DNA from: Limonium bicolor
Taxonomy: Eukaryota; Streptophyta; Magnoliopsida; Caryophyllales; Plumbaginaceae
Direction of reading: 5' to 3'
DNA: 64,000 nucleotides
Assembly: GCA_023374045.1 (NCBI GenBank)
Contig: CM041778.1
Location: forward strand, 365,774,831 to 365,838,830
A program made the translations under genes and the position numbers. Position 1 is the first letter of the stretch. Each line of letters starts with the position of its first letter. Below are positions 35,171 to 47,354 of the stretch, one piece after another. Under the pieces are notes generated by a model that saw only the letters and a program-made list of their open reading frames with translations, was not told the origin of the DNA and made no database searches.

Positions 35171-38100
35171 TGAAATACCCCAAACCTTGATATGTTGTTT
35201 AAACATTAAACTATGGTATGTTAAGGCTAAAAAGTTCCTTAGAAATATTAGTGAACAATTTAAACCATAGTAAAAACAATAAAGTACTATAAACACAGTT
35301 TGAGCAAAAACATGCTCTAAGCTTGGAGTGAACTTGGTTGGTACCCAAAGAGCCTACCAAGACTTAATAATATTCAATTATGATTTGATAAGGCTAATTA
35401 AGTCCTTAGGAAACTTTGGTAGACAATTAAACCAAACAAAACACAAAGAAACACCTTAAAGTCAATATAAGCAAATACTTGCTCTAGACTTGGTGTAACC
35501 TTGTGTAATGCCTAAAGGTCATTCCTAGACCTTATTTACATGTTAATGAACATACTAAATCAATTACTAAAGAAAACCAAGCTTGAAAACAAGTTAAAAC
35601 ACAAAATGTGCTTTAAGGAGTCTTAAAGCACATTTTTGAAAAATTGTCTGGGAAATGAGTTTTGAGTGGCTAAATGTCCATCATTACTCTTTAATTAACA
35701 TGTGTACTACTTAGTATCACATTAGGAAGTCTAAATCAAGGGGAAATAAAAAATTTCACAATTATGTACCTTGGTTAGTGAATAGTAACCAAATAGTGCT
35801 AGTTTAAGACTTTGGTCAATGTAAGTCAACTAGATGGTCAACAAAGACCATGAAACACCCCATTTGACTAAGGGGGCCGGTTTTCATGTGTGACTCACCA
35901 CACTTAAACAAATAAATGAGCTAGTAAAGTAATAAAGCAAAAGAACTATTTGCTTTTAAACATAAATATCTTAACAAAGAGTACTCTCTCACCTCATTCT
36001 TTTATTCTCCTTCACTCACCACCGATTTCTTCATCTTCTCCCAAGCTCCAACCGGTTTTGCTACAGCAACTATACCATCTCCAACTTCCATTGCTTGTAA
36101 CTTCTAGCTCCATGGTCCAAATTCAATTTCAAGACCACCATTCTTCTAGTTGGAGCAAGCCCTTCATTTCCCTCTTTTCAAATCTTCAAAAGCCCCATTT
36201 CGGTGCCATGGAGATTCACCATTGAAGGAGCTTGAGCTCATATTTTCATGCCTTGTCCTTCTCCTTTGCTTCAAGGTAAGGAAACTCAAAGAAAAACTCC
36301 ATTTCCTCTTGTTTGTTAGGTAACCGAAAATCACCATTGATGGTGTTCTTTACCTTGCTTTGTTCTAGCTTCATTTCAATCTTTCAAGGACTTGGTGGAG
36401 TCTCCTCTTGCTACTTATTCAAACTCTCTTCCATTTACAAGGTAAAACAAGTATCTTAATGTTTTAAGACAATGTATAAGTTAGGGTTTATAAATGTGTT
36501 TAAGCATGAAGCTTGAATGCTCATTACCTTGTTTGTATGTTGATTAGAAAGTTGACAAGTGATCAAACTCCTTGCTGATTTTCGGTTCAAGGAAACAAGA
36601 AAGAAGTTGAGAGGAAAAGAGGTAAATGTGTTAACCTAATGTGGTCTAAATGCCTTAGGAAAAATGAGCTTGATGTGCTTAATAAAATACCTAAAGAGCT
36701 AATGGTAAATGAGTTAGTAAAATGTTCTCAAAGATTTTATTAAGGGCATATGTATTGTTGGGTGTAATTGCAGGTCAAAGGCAAATATAATGTGGGAAAT
36801 TCAGTGTTTATGGTTTATGCAATTTAAGGGCCTAAGTGCCAAGCAATTTAAGTTTATGCACTATATTATGATGTAGTGTAGTTTAAAGGTTTAGTTGTGT
36901 GTAAAGAACATCTCTTGTTAAGGTGAATGTCTTTGATGGTTAAAGGATGAAAAAAAAACCATGTGTTTGTGTGTAAGGAATGTGTATTAAGTGTTTAGGT
37001 GTTCTTGGTTATCAAAAGGTGAAAACCTAAGTGTTTGGGTGTGAGAATATACAAGAGAAGCTATGGAAAAATTTAGTTGATAAACAAAGGAGTTTAAGTG
37101 TTATAATGAGATTTTATGACCTAGATTGTACTAGGAATTGTTAAGTGTTAGGATGGTGAAAGAAAGTGAATTATGGAGTTCTTAAGTGTTAAGGTGCCTT
37201 GGGCATTGTCTTGGAGGATTTAGAGATCAAATGGGTGTTTTGAGCACACCAAGGTTATGATATGTGGAGTGTTAAGTCTTGTTCAAGTTTTGGTTACCAA
37301 AGAAAAATATTACAAGTGTTAAGAGATTTTGTAAGAAATTGAGTAACAAGTTTGGACAATGATTTAAGGAGGTTCAAAGTGATATTTTGGTATTAGAATA
37401 TGCCTAAGTTCATCTGTGAAGTTTGGGTAAACAATGGGTGAAGAGAACAAGTTGAACAAGGCTTGAAAATGCATAAGGTGCAATTCTGTAGCCTTGGTCT
37501 GGGACTTAGTTATAGGTTAAGGTCCCGGAACACATACCAAAAACAGGCCTAGAGTGCACCAATGTCTTGGTCCGGGACTTGGGGTCAGTACAAGGTCCCG
37601 GACCACCCTAATAAAACTAGCCGAGAGTTTCTGTAAGTACTGGTCCGGGACTTAAGGTAAGTACCAAGTCCCGGACCACTCTAACAATGTTATTTAAGGT
37701 TTGAAAATGATGTGTAATGATGGGGATTGATAGGTAATGATGTTATAAGGTTGTTTAGGACATGTTAGGTGAGTTATAAAGACAATCAAGTGGGTGAAAA
37801 GTTGTAATAAAATGTGAAAGTAAAACAAGTTGAAAATGTAAAGTTATTTAACTAGTTAACGGGGGTAAGTAATGAGCATTAGACTTTAAACAATCATGTT
37901 ACCCCGATGTTGATAAAGGTAAATGTAATGTTACCAGTTGTTCAAGACTTATTCGAGGAACTTAAGAGGACACGTTAGAGGGGACGTTGGTGACAGGTAT
38001 GGTTTTCTTACAACCTGTGTCCTACCGGATTACACCGGCTTGTATGCCAATGTGTTTTTCTGAATGTTTGCCACGTTATAAGATAAAAGTATGTAATGAG

Positions 38101-39532
38101 TTTACAGTAATTCATATATGTGGCGTGTCTAGTTCCGATACCATTTAACCTCGAAAGTGTTAAACCTTAGCTAACTGAGTCTAGAATCACATAAGAGATC
38201 GGTATTCGGATTTAACAACCCGAACCATGGGACGTTCTAACCACGGCTATGCGTGAGTTAGTTGTGTGATGTTTGTGTGTGAAGTTTGTGTGTGAATGTA
38301 TGAACCTCCCTTGTGTGTCTAACCCAATTGTAATACTGTAAGGTGTATGGATGTGATAGGTTCCACAATGGAGCCCTTAACTATGTATATATATATATAT
38401 ATATATTATGGGGGGTGAGAAGTCCGGTTGTCCGGTCGCGCGTTGTTTGGGAGTTGATGTATACAGTTTCTTCAGCTTCCTCTCTGTTGGTTGTTTTCCT
38501 TCGTTGGTCTTCAATCACCCCTGAGCTTAACCAAGGCTTTTGACTCACGTCTGTTGGGGATTATGTACGGTGTGTTCGGATCACTATATCCGATCCATCT
38601 TTAAGTTAAGTTACTCATCCGACTAACAGGACGGTAATGAGTGATGTAACGAGCTTATCATGAGGGTGTATTCATTCTCTAGGTTTCCAAGTTACCTAAC
38701 TATGTTTAAGTCGGTTCGTAAAGAGAACCGTTACCGTTATGTTATGTGTTATTGTTGCGTTGCAATTCTTAATGCGATGTGATGTTATATGTACGTTGAA
38801 ATGGGGAGTATGTGGATCATGGATATGAATCCCAGGTTATAATAAGAAACGTTTGAGCATAACCCGATTAGTGGGTAAGTGTCGTCTATTAAGGAAATAG
38901 CTCCGTTAGAGGATGAACCCTTTAGGGTGAAGGAACACAATGAGTGATCTAATGAGTGTAAATGTGTTGATTGTTGTTTGAGCCCCGTTGTTGTGGGTAT
39001 GTAATGTGTTATGTGTTTAAAGTTTACATGCATGATTTGAATATAATCAACCGCATGCTTAGACGACAATTAGTTGTGCGTGGTCCGGTAGCATGCGGGC
39101 TGCGGGATTACCATACCAGCAAAGGTGCTGAGCCCCCTGGGGGGCCACCCTTTCTTCTCTTTCCTATTTCAGGTACAAGGAGCTGGAAGCCGTTCGAGAG
39201 TAGGACGGGGTAGTTGTTTGTACATGGATAGCCATTTAAATTGTATATGTATTGTAGGTGTAGTAAGACCGAAATTGTTAACAGCATTAGTTTGTAAATA
39301 CTCGGTACAGTTGGAATGTATATGTATGTTGGTTGTTGTTAATAGAAAGGGATAGTAATGTGTAGTTGCTCGGGAATCTAGTCCATCAGACCGGTACAAT
39401 GTAAATATATTAGCCTTGTTAGCCACGTGGGTGGTTAACGGCGTGTAACACCAATGAGTTAAGTAATGTGATGAGTTAAGCTTTCCGCTGCAGTTTGTTG
39501 CTAAGTGTGTTGTTGTTAGGTGGGGTGTTACA
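35171..39532 (+). mobile_element. LTR B: 4.36 kb solo LTR
   Basis: Starts TGAAATACCCCAAACC and ends AGGTGGGGTGTTACA. It is flanked by AGGTT on both sides (35166-35170 and 39533-39537), a clean 5-bp target duplication. With no internal region between the ends it is a solo LTR, formed by recombination between the two LTRs of a full element. It shares with LTR A the ACCGGATTACACCGGCTTGT block (near 38030) and the terminal CCTTGTTAGCCACGTGGGTG region. The open frame at 35950-36225 is not recognised as a gene. A TA microsatellite lies at about 38383-38406. Confidence 0.93.
37494..37679. repeat. three GGTCCGGGACTT inverted-repeat units in LTR B
   Basis: Three ~70-bp units, each with (T)TGGTCYGGGACTT, a short spacer and AAGGTCCCGGAMCAC or AAGTCCCGGACCAC. 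Each unit can form a stem of about 13 bp, and the units repeat in tandem. Confidence 0.85.
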
Positions 39533-39604
39533 AGGTTAATGTGAGAACACCCACCATAAGCACCAGAGGCTACCAATGTTACTCGCCTACATCAAGTTCT
39601 GAAC

Positions 39605-39727
39605 TTGATGTAGTTGATGTCCAACAAACGAGGTAAGGTATGAGCTAGCCTCCATTGATGTTCAACAAACGAGGCAAGGTTCTGAACTTATCTCTATTGA
39701 GGTCCAACAAACGAGGCAAGGTATGAG
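39605..39727. repeat. ~41-bp tandem repeats of the interrupted DNA element
   Basis: CAACAAACGAGGYAAGGT recurs at 39622, 39663 and 39705, separated by TGAACTT or TGAGCTAGCCTCCATTGATG blocks. A further diverged copy (TTTAACAAATGAGGCAAG) appears at about 41841, beyond LTR D. Confidence 0.8.
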
Positions 39728-41819
39728 TGTAACACCCTGAATATTACCTTAACTGAAAGAGCACGACAATACGAATCTAACGCCGCAGACAGAGTCGAGA
39801 ACGGACTTCAAACGAGTCTTAAAACTGAGAAATAAGGTTTGTTCGAACTTGTGTCCGTACGTTGAAGTTCGGACACATGTTCCAATAAAATCAAATTCGT
39901 GGTCCAAACATTGGTCCGGACATGTAAGTTCGGACCAACGCTGAAACTTACAAGCCAGACCCATCCTCACATGCTGTCCTAACATGTAAGTTCGGACAGA
40001 TGTTCGGACATCACTAATACTGCGAAAATAGAAGAACTCTCAGGGCCTGTCCGAACTTGCATGTCCGGACGGACGTTCGGACAAGTCCAAAGTTGTGAAA
40101 ACCAACTGAAAACAACCTTAGAAAATGCACTTTTATAACACAACTTCAATTGCAATTAAAGATGAAGATTTCGTGAACACAATATGACAAAGGTTTACAA
40201 TAAAATCACAGCGGAATGTAAATTGAATCTAGGGTATTACCGTCACACTCAACCCTTTGAGTGCTCAGGCTAATCTCTAACTAAACATCGAAGGTAAATA
40301 TCCAAAACGTTGTGTTTCCAAAATAGCGTATCTCAATAATATAACAATACTCCTAGCATCTATGTGGTAACACGATCCCCGGCCCCAAGTCTCAGTCATC
40401 CATACCTGTGATCAAGAAACAAATGTATAAACAAAAAGGGATCGCGCAAATCAGTGAAACTGAGTAAATTCTGTCTCATTGTGTAAAATACATTTTGAAA
40501 TTTCTTTTGAACATTTAACCAATCGAATAGGAGAATCACAAGTCAACAACCTTAAACCATTTTTCCAACAACCAATGTTCATCAGTAAAATCAACAGGGG
40601 AGCTTTCATCAGGAAACAATCACAACTTATACACGGACAGTCACCTATGGGACCGTCATAATACCACCTCACCCGAAGTCCTTAAGTGTGCACACCCCCC
40701 AGAAGGTACTTCTGACCCAAAGGAGTAAATCATAAAGCTTAACTGCGTTTTACTGTTCGCAGCGTAAAAATATATATATAAGGTATAAAATACCAACAAC
40801 TCATATGGAGCACCTACGGGCTCCAACAACATACACGGTGCACCCAGGGCACCAACAAAGCAATGTTTCCAGTAAAAGGCTCCCAAAACCATTATGAATC
40901 TCAGTTGACAAACCACAATCATTAATTCACAACACACGGGAAAAATTTCCAAGTTCCAAATCCCTAATCAGGGTTTCAAATCATCTTTCCTATAATTGCA
41001 ATCCACGCAGTAAATCAATCATGAGCACATAAATTTACCTTATATCACGTTTCACCACCAGAGAAGCTCAGACAATCCCACAAGTATCTCCTGTCGACGA
41101 ATTCGGGATCTAGATTACAAGGACACCATTTTGGAACTCCCCAATTCGCAACCGAAAGAAAATAATTAACACTTTACCCTTGTCTATGTAATAGATCTTA
41201 CCCTTCCAAGACTCTAATTGGCACCAGGGAAGAAGCTTCGAATAAAACAGAGGGAGAATGAGAGTTTTTGGTATTTGAGAAGATGTAAAGCGTCCCGCCG
41301 TCGATAATGAAGATGGAGAAGGGAAGGGAGTTTAAATAGAATAATTTATTTTAAAAGAAAGGAGGAATATAATGAGTAGTTTTAAAAGGAGAATAAATTA
41401 TTATGGAGTAAATAATTTAGGAGCAGATAAAAAGTAATTAAATAATTAATTTGGAAGAAGGTAAGAAGTAAAATAATTAATCAGTTACGAAGGGATAAGA
41501 ATGAACATAATTATCTTAGAGAGATAAGGATAATTATTTTAGAAATAGCTAAAAAGTAAAATTGGATGATTAATTGTAGAAGAAGATAAATCACCGTGGC
41601 AGAAGATAGGAATAATAATAATAATAATAAGTTATTTAGGAAAGCGAAAATAATATATTAAAAAAATGCTTAATTTAGAAGAGAGGGTAAAACAATTATT
41701 TCCACTTCCCAGGCCCATTACTAATCACTAACTTCAGATTAATCCAATAGCTCAATAACGACCCATTATAAAATTAAACCTAATCGTATTGATTAAATTA
41801 AACCTACGCGGGTATTTCA
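39728..41819 (-). mobile_element. LTR D: 2.1 kb solo LTR, minus strand
   Basis: On the minus strand it starts TGAAATACCCGCGTAGG and ends TTCAGGGTGTTACA, matching the termini of LTRs A-C. TATGAG flanks both sides (39722-39727 and 41820-41825); one of the six bases may be chance, since 5 bp is usual. The repeat array of the host element continues across the site, which confirms the boundaries. No internal region remains, so this is a solo LTR. It has no coding capacity; an (AAT)n run lies near 41607. Confidence 0.9.
39840..40086. repeat. GTCCGGACATGTAAGTTCGGAC inverted-repeat field in LTR D
   Basis: Four related hairpin units contain GTCCGNAC and its partner around CATGTAAGTTCGGAC (near 39857, 39912, 39976 and 40047). 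They resemble in design, but not in sequence, the GGTCCGGGACTT units of LTR B. Confidence 0.75.
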
Positions 41820-41970
41820 TATGAGCTCACCTTCATTGATGTTTAACAAATGAGGCAAGAATTTAAACTCGCCTCCCTTGGTCTGTGTAGGAAGCGCCTA
41901 CATCACAAGCAATGGAGGCAACCTGTATGTAATCACAGCAACTGGGGCAATTTATGTTGCCCTGATTGAT

Positions 41971-43733
41971 CTTTTAATTTTTTAAAAATAAAATCATACA
42001 GATCTACATGAGCATGATGGACATGGCGTGTTGCTCATGCTACCCAGACAGCCATGCAAGCATACAATTCAAATACGATCGCTAACAACAATATTCTATT
42101 ACAATTCAACAATATTCATAAGAACTGATGAAGTTAAATATGAATTGAATAACCAGCTGAAAACTGAAACATATACGTAAAATTGCATAATCAAATTATG
42201 TTGCTTAATTTTTGAACTTACAATCCATCCAATACGAGGGTATTTATTTACATTGTTTATAGTTTCCTTTTCTGACTTGGGATTGTATTCTAACAGTTTG
42301 ATATTCCTCTAATTCGAAATCGAACAAGAACGATGATGAGGTAAGGAAGAAGAGGGGAGAAAGGACTTCTGTGTATTTCCAAAACTAAGAAGAATGGCTA
42401 ACACCAAGACAGCATAGTAACATGTGTGTTTTTACATATAAAACCTAAGCATTGACCAACAGTCAAAAGACTATCTAACAGAGATAAAACTGTAACAGAA
42501 CATAATTTAGACAGAGCTTAAGTTATTAATACAATACAACCACAACAGTTATAACATACTATACATCACATAATAATATAATAATAATAATAATAATAAA
42601 ATAATAATACATCACAAAACAATAATAATTTTTATTGGTTCCAAAGTTTGCTATGTAATTCACCACTTATTAGTTAATGAATCATAATATCAATTTTAAT
42701 GAATCATAATATCAAAGTTGATGAATCATATCTTCATAATAGTGTATCATCGTAAACATATAAAAATTAAGCAATAACACAACACAAAACAATATTGGTA
42801 TGTATGGATAATACATGATTCACCATATAAGGCTTAAAATACACCATACAAAAATAATAATACACTACAAAAACAATAATGAGTTTTATCGGTTCCAAAG
42901 TTTGCTATCTAATTCACCAGTTATTAGTTAACGAATCATAATATCAGTTTTAATGATTAATATATATGATTGGTCTTGTTTTGAAGAGCTTGAATTTAGG
43001 TGAACAATGATATAATTTTTTCATTTTGGATTTATATATTAAAAGTTACAACCATTTAAAATTAATACAAATTTTCTTCTCACTCATGTGCCACATAAGG
43101 AATCATGAAAACCATTATGTAATTTTTTAAATGAGAAATAAACATGATAAAATAAAATTCTTTATTTATTAATTTATATATTTCAATTTTAATGTAATTT
43201 TTATGTCTCACTATATATCTAATATCAATTTTTAAAATATAATTATATATTGAAATATTATATACATTTAAAATTAAAAATAAAAAATTTTAAAATATTA
43301 ATTAATATTAAAATAATTATCACCCCTTAAAAAAAATTCTGCTCCAGAAAGAAATCATATACGCAATGAAATTATTGAAATATCCACCATCTGTTAGCAA
43401 AAGAAGGCAAACAAAATATACACACGTTAAACCAGTAATACAAAAATATATGGACATGAATCATAGCCAAATTTTCAGTTAAAGAATGAAATATAATCGA
43501 CCACGTGAAGTGGACGAAAGGAAGATTCAATATATATGCCAAACAATTTCTCAAAATTCTTAACGTTCAAACATGAGCCGTGTCACGTAATGTAATGGTG
43601 TTATGATTTTGAGCGATAAAAATGAGTTGGTTAAAGTAAGAGATAGCTATGAAGCTAAAGAAAGAAACGTGAACGAGAACCAATATATGGTTAGGTCCTA
43701 TTTCATGGATGATGATGCTGATATTTACTGTAC
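41971..43733. other. AT-rich sequence with microsatellites and a 254-bp-spaced duplication
   Basis: No gene recognised. It contains (AAT)n near 42570-42610. A 97-bp block at about 42606-42702 recurs at about 42860-42956 (GGTTCCAAAGTTTGCTATNT, AATTCACCASTTATTAGTTA). The right edge holds the left target-site copy of the LINE. Confidence 0.6.
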
Positions 43734-43947
43734 ATCGGGTTACAAATTCTTTTTTTTTTTTGAATAAAGGATGTATATATTAAGTAAAGATAGCAAAGTG
43801 CAAGTACAAAGGTAAACCCTGCTAGAGGACAAGAAGTAGCGTGAGCTGACTAAAGAAACATAGAGCTAGAACAGTTATTGAGTAAAAACAGCGCTAATCA
43901 GCCCAAAATAGCATGTAAAGTACAATCGATAGCTAAACATGACGGTC

Positions 43948-46900
43948 TTAGGAGCAGAGCACCCTATCAAGCCAGTCGAAGTCTGCGCTGGATCGGTTTA
44001 TCTTAATCCCAATAATGGCTTTATAAGTTGCAGCTTTGATGTCGGCAATAACGAGACTGGGATCTCTGGTTTGGTTGGCCATAGCTCGCTTGCACCTTTC
44101 TATCCAGATATGATAGACAACATTTGCTACTACTGCTCTTTTTACTAGGTCGATTGGTCTATGCCTCTTGCAGTAGCGAAGGATCCATGCTGCGCAGCTA
44201 CGAAGACTTCTCCGGTTGGTTTGAATTCCCAGCCAGTCGCAGATAGGCCACCAGACCCTGCAAGAGTACCTGCAATGGAAGAAAAGATGGTTGCTTGTCT
44301 CTTGAGCATGCTCACAGAGCCAGCATCTATTAGCAAGACATATGCCCCATGATTGGAGCTTATCACAAGTTTTAAGTTTACCGTTCAAAGTAACCCACAA
44401 GATAAATTTGGCTTTGGGAATAGACCAACTTTTCCAGCATATATTATACCATTGGAAGATCTGGGGAGGGACGGAGACGTCTTTATAGAATAAGCTAACC
44501 CTAGGGGGGGGGGGGGGGGGGGGTAGGAGTTGAAGAGGGAGATGGCATCATTGGAAGAGCCACATTGCTTTAACCACCAGTCCCTAGCATAAAGGATAGC
44601 TTTCCAAGTCCATGGATCATTGCCTTTAGCAGTAGTCATCCAGATGGTGCTAGGGTTGTGCAGGAAGAGCTTGTGGATCCATTGGATCTAAAGGCGCTCC
44701 GAATCATGAGTGATGGCTGAGATGGTCTTTAGCATAAAACACATATTCCATTTGTGGATGTCCTTAAGTCCCAGACCACCATTTTTCTTGGTATTTGTGA
44801 TAGAGTGCCAGACCACAGGAGGGGTGGCATTACCGTCTGTGTCCTCTGACCATAGAAACGACCGGAGGCAAGAAATGACTCTTTTGATGACGTTCTTAGG
44901 AATAGTGATGCAGGAGGCCCAGAAACCCACTACGCCAAAGAGAGTGCTCTGAATAAGGGAGAGCCTGCCTGCAAAGGAAAGGGATTTACTTCCCCAAGAT
45001 GTGATTGCTTTGCGGATGCTATCAATGAGGGGGTTAAAGTCGGCGGCTCTAGGCTTCCTAGCAGTGATTGGGATGCCGAGATAGCGGAAAGGGAAGGAAC
45101 CCTAATTAAACCCAGTTAATTGTACAAGCGTTTCGGCAAGGGTGGGGTTTACCCCTCCAAGGAATAAGTCAGATTTGGCTGGGTTAAGCTTAAGACCTGA
45201 GGTTTCAGAGAAGAGATTGACTTTGTTAAGCATGGATGTTATTGAGCTTTGGTCTCCTCTACAGAATAACAGGGCATCATCGGCAAAGAAGAGATGGGTG
45301 ATACGGAGGGATTTGCAAGATGGGTGATAGCGGAAGTCTGGGGTGGTAAGGAGCTGGTCAAGCAGCCTAGAGAGCATATCCATAACAAGCGCAAAGAGGT
45401 AGGGGGAGAGGGGGTCCCCTTGGCGCATACCTCGTTCCCCTTTGAATGATGTCGAGGGCGAGCCACTGATGTTAATCGCGAAGGAGGTTGAGGTGACACA
45501 TTGAATAATCCAGTTACTAAACTGTGGGGGGAAATTTAGGAAGGAGAGAGTATCCTGGAGGAACTTCCAGTCCACGGTGTCAAATGCCTTCCTGATATCC
45601 ATTTGCATTGTACACCGAGGAGAAATGTTCGCCCTTTGGTAGTTTTTCATAAGGCACGAGCAGAGCTGGATATTATCTGAGATAAGGCGCCCTTTAATAA
45701 AAGCTCCTTGGCTGGGACTCATAAGAGAAGGGAGGACGTTCCTGAGCCTATCAGCCAGGATTTTGCTAATGAGCTTGTACAGGGTATTGCAGCAAGAGAT
45801 AGGTCTATAGTCCCCCGGTGACGAGGCATTATCAGTTTTGGGAATAAGGGTGATAAGAGTTGCATTAATTTCTTTAAGTAGCCTTCCACTATGGAAGAAG
45901 CTTTTGATGGCGCCACAAATGTCCTCACCAATGATGTCCCAGGCTGCTTTGAAGAATTTAGCAGTGTAGCCATCCGGGCCAGGGGCTTTATCATCGCCAA
46001 TGAAAGAGAGGGCTGATCTAATGTCACTATTCTCAACGGGCTGGGTTAAGAAAGACCATGATGAGTGGTCAAGAATTCTCACGTTTTCCAAGTTGAGCTC
46101 AGCAAAGGAGCGCTGAGGGGGAGCCCTGGAGCCTAGTGTTAGACGGAAGTGGCCAACCAGACAGTTTTCAATGTCGGAAGGGGTTTGGAGGATCTCCCCT
46201 TGATCATTCATAATTGATGCTATGGAGTTCTTGTTCCTTCTTGCCTTAATGGCTCTATGGAAAAAGGAAGTATTAGAGTCTGCCCACCTAAGCCAGCGGG
46301 TTTTTGAGAGCTGGCGAAGGAAAAGAAGCTCATGGGAGTCCCTTACAATGAGGTTGTGCCTAAGAGATTTTTCCTGAGAAATGAGGGCCGGGTTCCAAGG
46401 GTCTAGGTCCAGATTTCTTTGAACGTCACTAAGCTTATTTCTGATACTCTGACCTTTGTCCCCCAGGGATCCAAATTCAGATTTGTGGAGATTGATGAGG
46501 CCGAGTTTGAGGTGTTTGAGCCTTTGGACGATAGTGAAAAACTGGCTCCCACTTGGGGCAAGATCCCACGCATCCCGAACAAGGGGGAGAAAGGAGGGGT
46601 CCTTGGTCCAAAGATTGAGAAACTTGAAGCTTCTTTTTCGAGGGGTCGTAGCTGGAAGGGAGATCACCATGGGGCTATGATCCGAAATCAGGGGAGGAAG
46701 AAAGGAGGCATAACTGGTGGGGAACGCCAGGATCCAATCTTCGTTAACTAAGACCCGATCAATTTTCCCTAAAATGCGGTCATGGTCGTATTGGTTATTC
46801 CACCAGGTGAAGAATTGCCCATAAAAGCGAAGGTCTTGCAGCTCGGCCTTGGAGACACAGTCAGCAAAGTCTCGATAGTCTCTAGGGAGGGGGTTTCGAC

Positions 46901-47354
46901 TACTGAGCCTATCTTGCGCATAGAGAATATTATTAAAGTCCCCCGCCACCACCCAGGGGCCAATGGTACTTTGGCTGAGATTGATAATATCCTCCCATAG
47001 CTGGGATCGCAGAGCTTGGTTGTTCCTCCCGTATACTACGGAAAGGGTAAGGTTCATGGTGCCCAAAATAGACAATTTGCAGGAGAGAATTTGGTCAGAG
47101 CAATGGATAGGGGTGAGGGCTATAACGGAAGGATTGAATAGTAGCCAGATGCGACCACTTTGATGCGCCCCATAGTTATGGACAAAGCTCCAAGATGGAA
47201 AGAAGCGAGCAAGAATAGAGGGGTGGTTGTTAAGGGAAACATGGGTTTCAAGGAGGCCAAAAGCACAAAGGTTATTGTTGGCCACAAATTTTTGGATCTC
47301 AAGGAGCTTGGGGTGATCGTTACAACCCCTAACATTCCAAACTGCAATATTCAT
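43948..47354 (-). pseudogene. LINE ORF2: endonuclease and reverse transcriptase
   Basis: ORF2 nicks target DNA and copies the LINE RNA in place. From ATG 47354: an APE-type endonuclease (NVRGCN; catalytic Glu in LLETHV; VVAGDFNN; SDHSPMV) over residues 1-230. A reverse transcriptase follows (TLIPK; DYRPISCCNTLYKLISKILA; FDTVDW; GMRQGDPLSPYLFAL; catalytic FADD) over about 480-720. The region after GSFPFRYLGIPI runs to a C-terminal zinc-binding zf-RVT domain (CWLCEHAQETSNHLFFHC), ending SADFDWLDRVLCS at 43948. The first open stretch is 750 codons. In-frame stops occur near 45102 (GFN-stop-GSFP) and 44685, and the frame shifts around a poly-G/C run at 44507-44523. The intact length would be about 1,135 codons, normal for plant L1 elements. 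Confidence 0.95.
44507..44523. repeat. G17 homopolymer within LINE ORF2
   Basis: A run of about 17 G (Pro codons on the minus strand). The ORF2 frame differs on its two sides (FNSYPP before; FQWYNICWKSWSIPKAKFIL in another frame after), so a length change in this run is the likely frameshift. Its length is also a plausible sequencing error. Confidence 0.8.

Larger units (their letters stand above)
34886..41970. mobile_element. repeat-rich, probably non-autonomous DNA element split by two solo LTRs
   Basis: The left part opens CACTACTACATATAAGG at 34886 and carries many GAGGCAA and TTGCCTC motifs. The pieces at 39533-39727 and 41820-41970 continue the same motifs (GGAGGCAACCTG, CTCGCCTCCCTTGG, GGGCAATTTATGTTGCCC). 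Removing LTR B and LTR D with one target copy each rejoins them sensibly. The CACTACTA start and subterminal-type repeats suggest a CACTA-like element, but I could not find the matching TAGTG right end, so class and right edge are uncertain. No coding sequence is seen. Confidence 0.45.

Noticed and set aside
35950..36225. 91-codon plus-strand frame in LTR B
   Set aside because: No domain and located in the middle of a solo LTR with a clean target duplication.
44507..44523. G17 run as a G-quadruplex or regulatory site
   Set aside because: It lies in a LINE coding region that encodes proline and is best explained as slippage or sequencing error.
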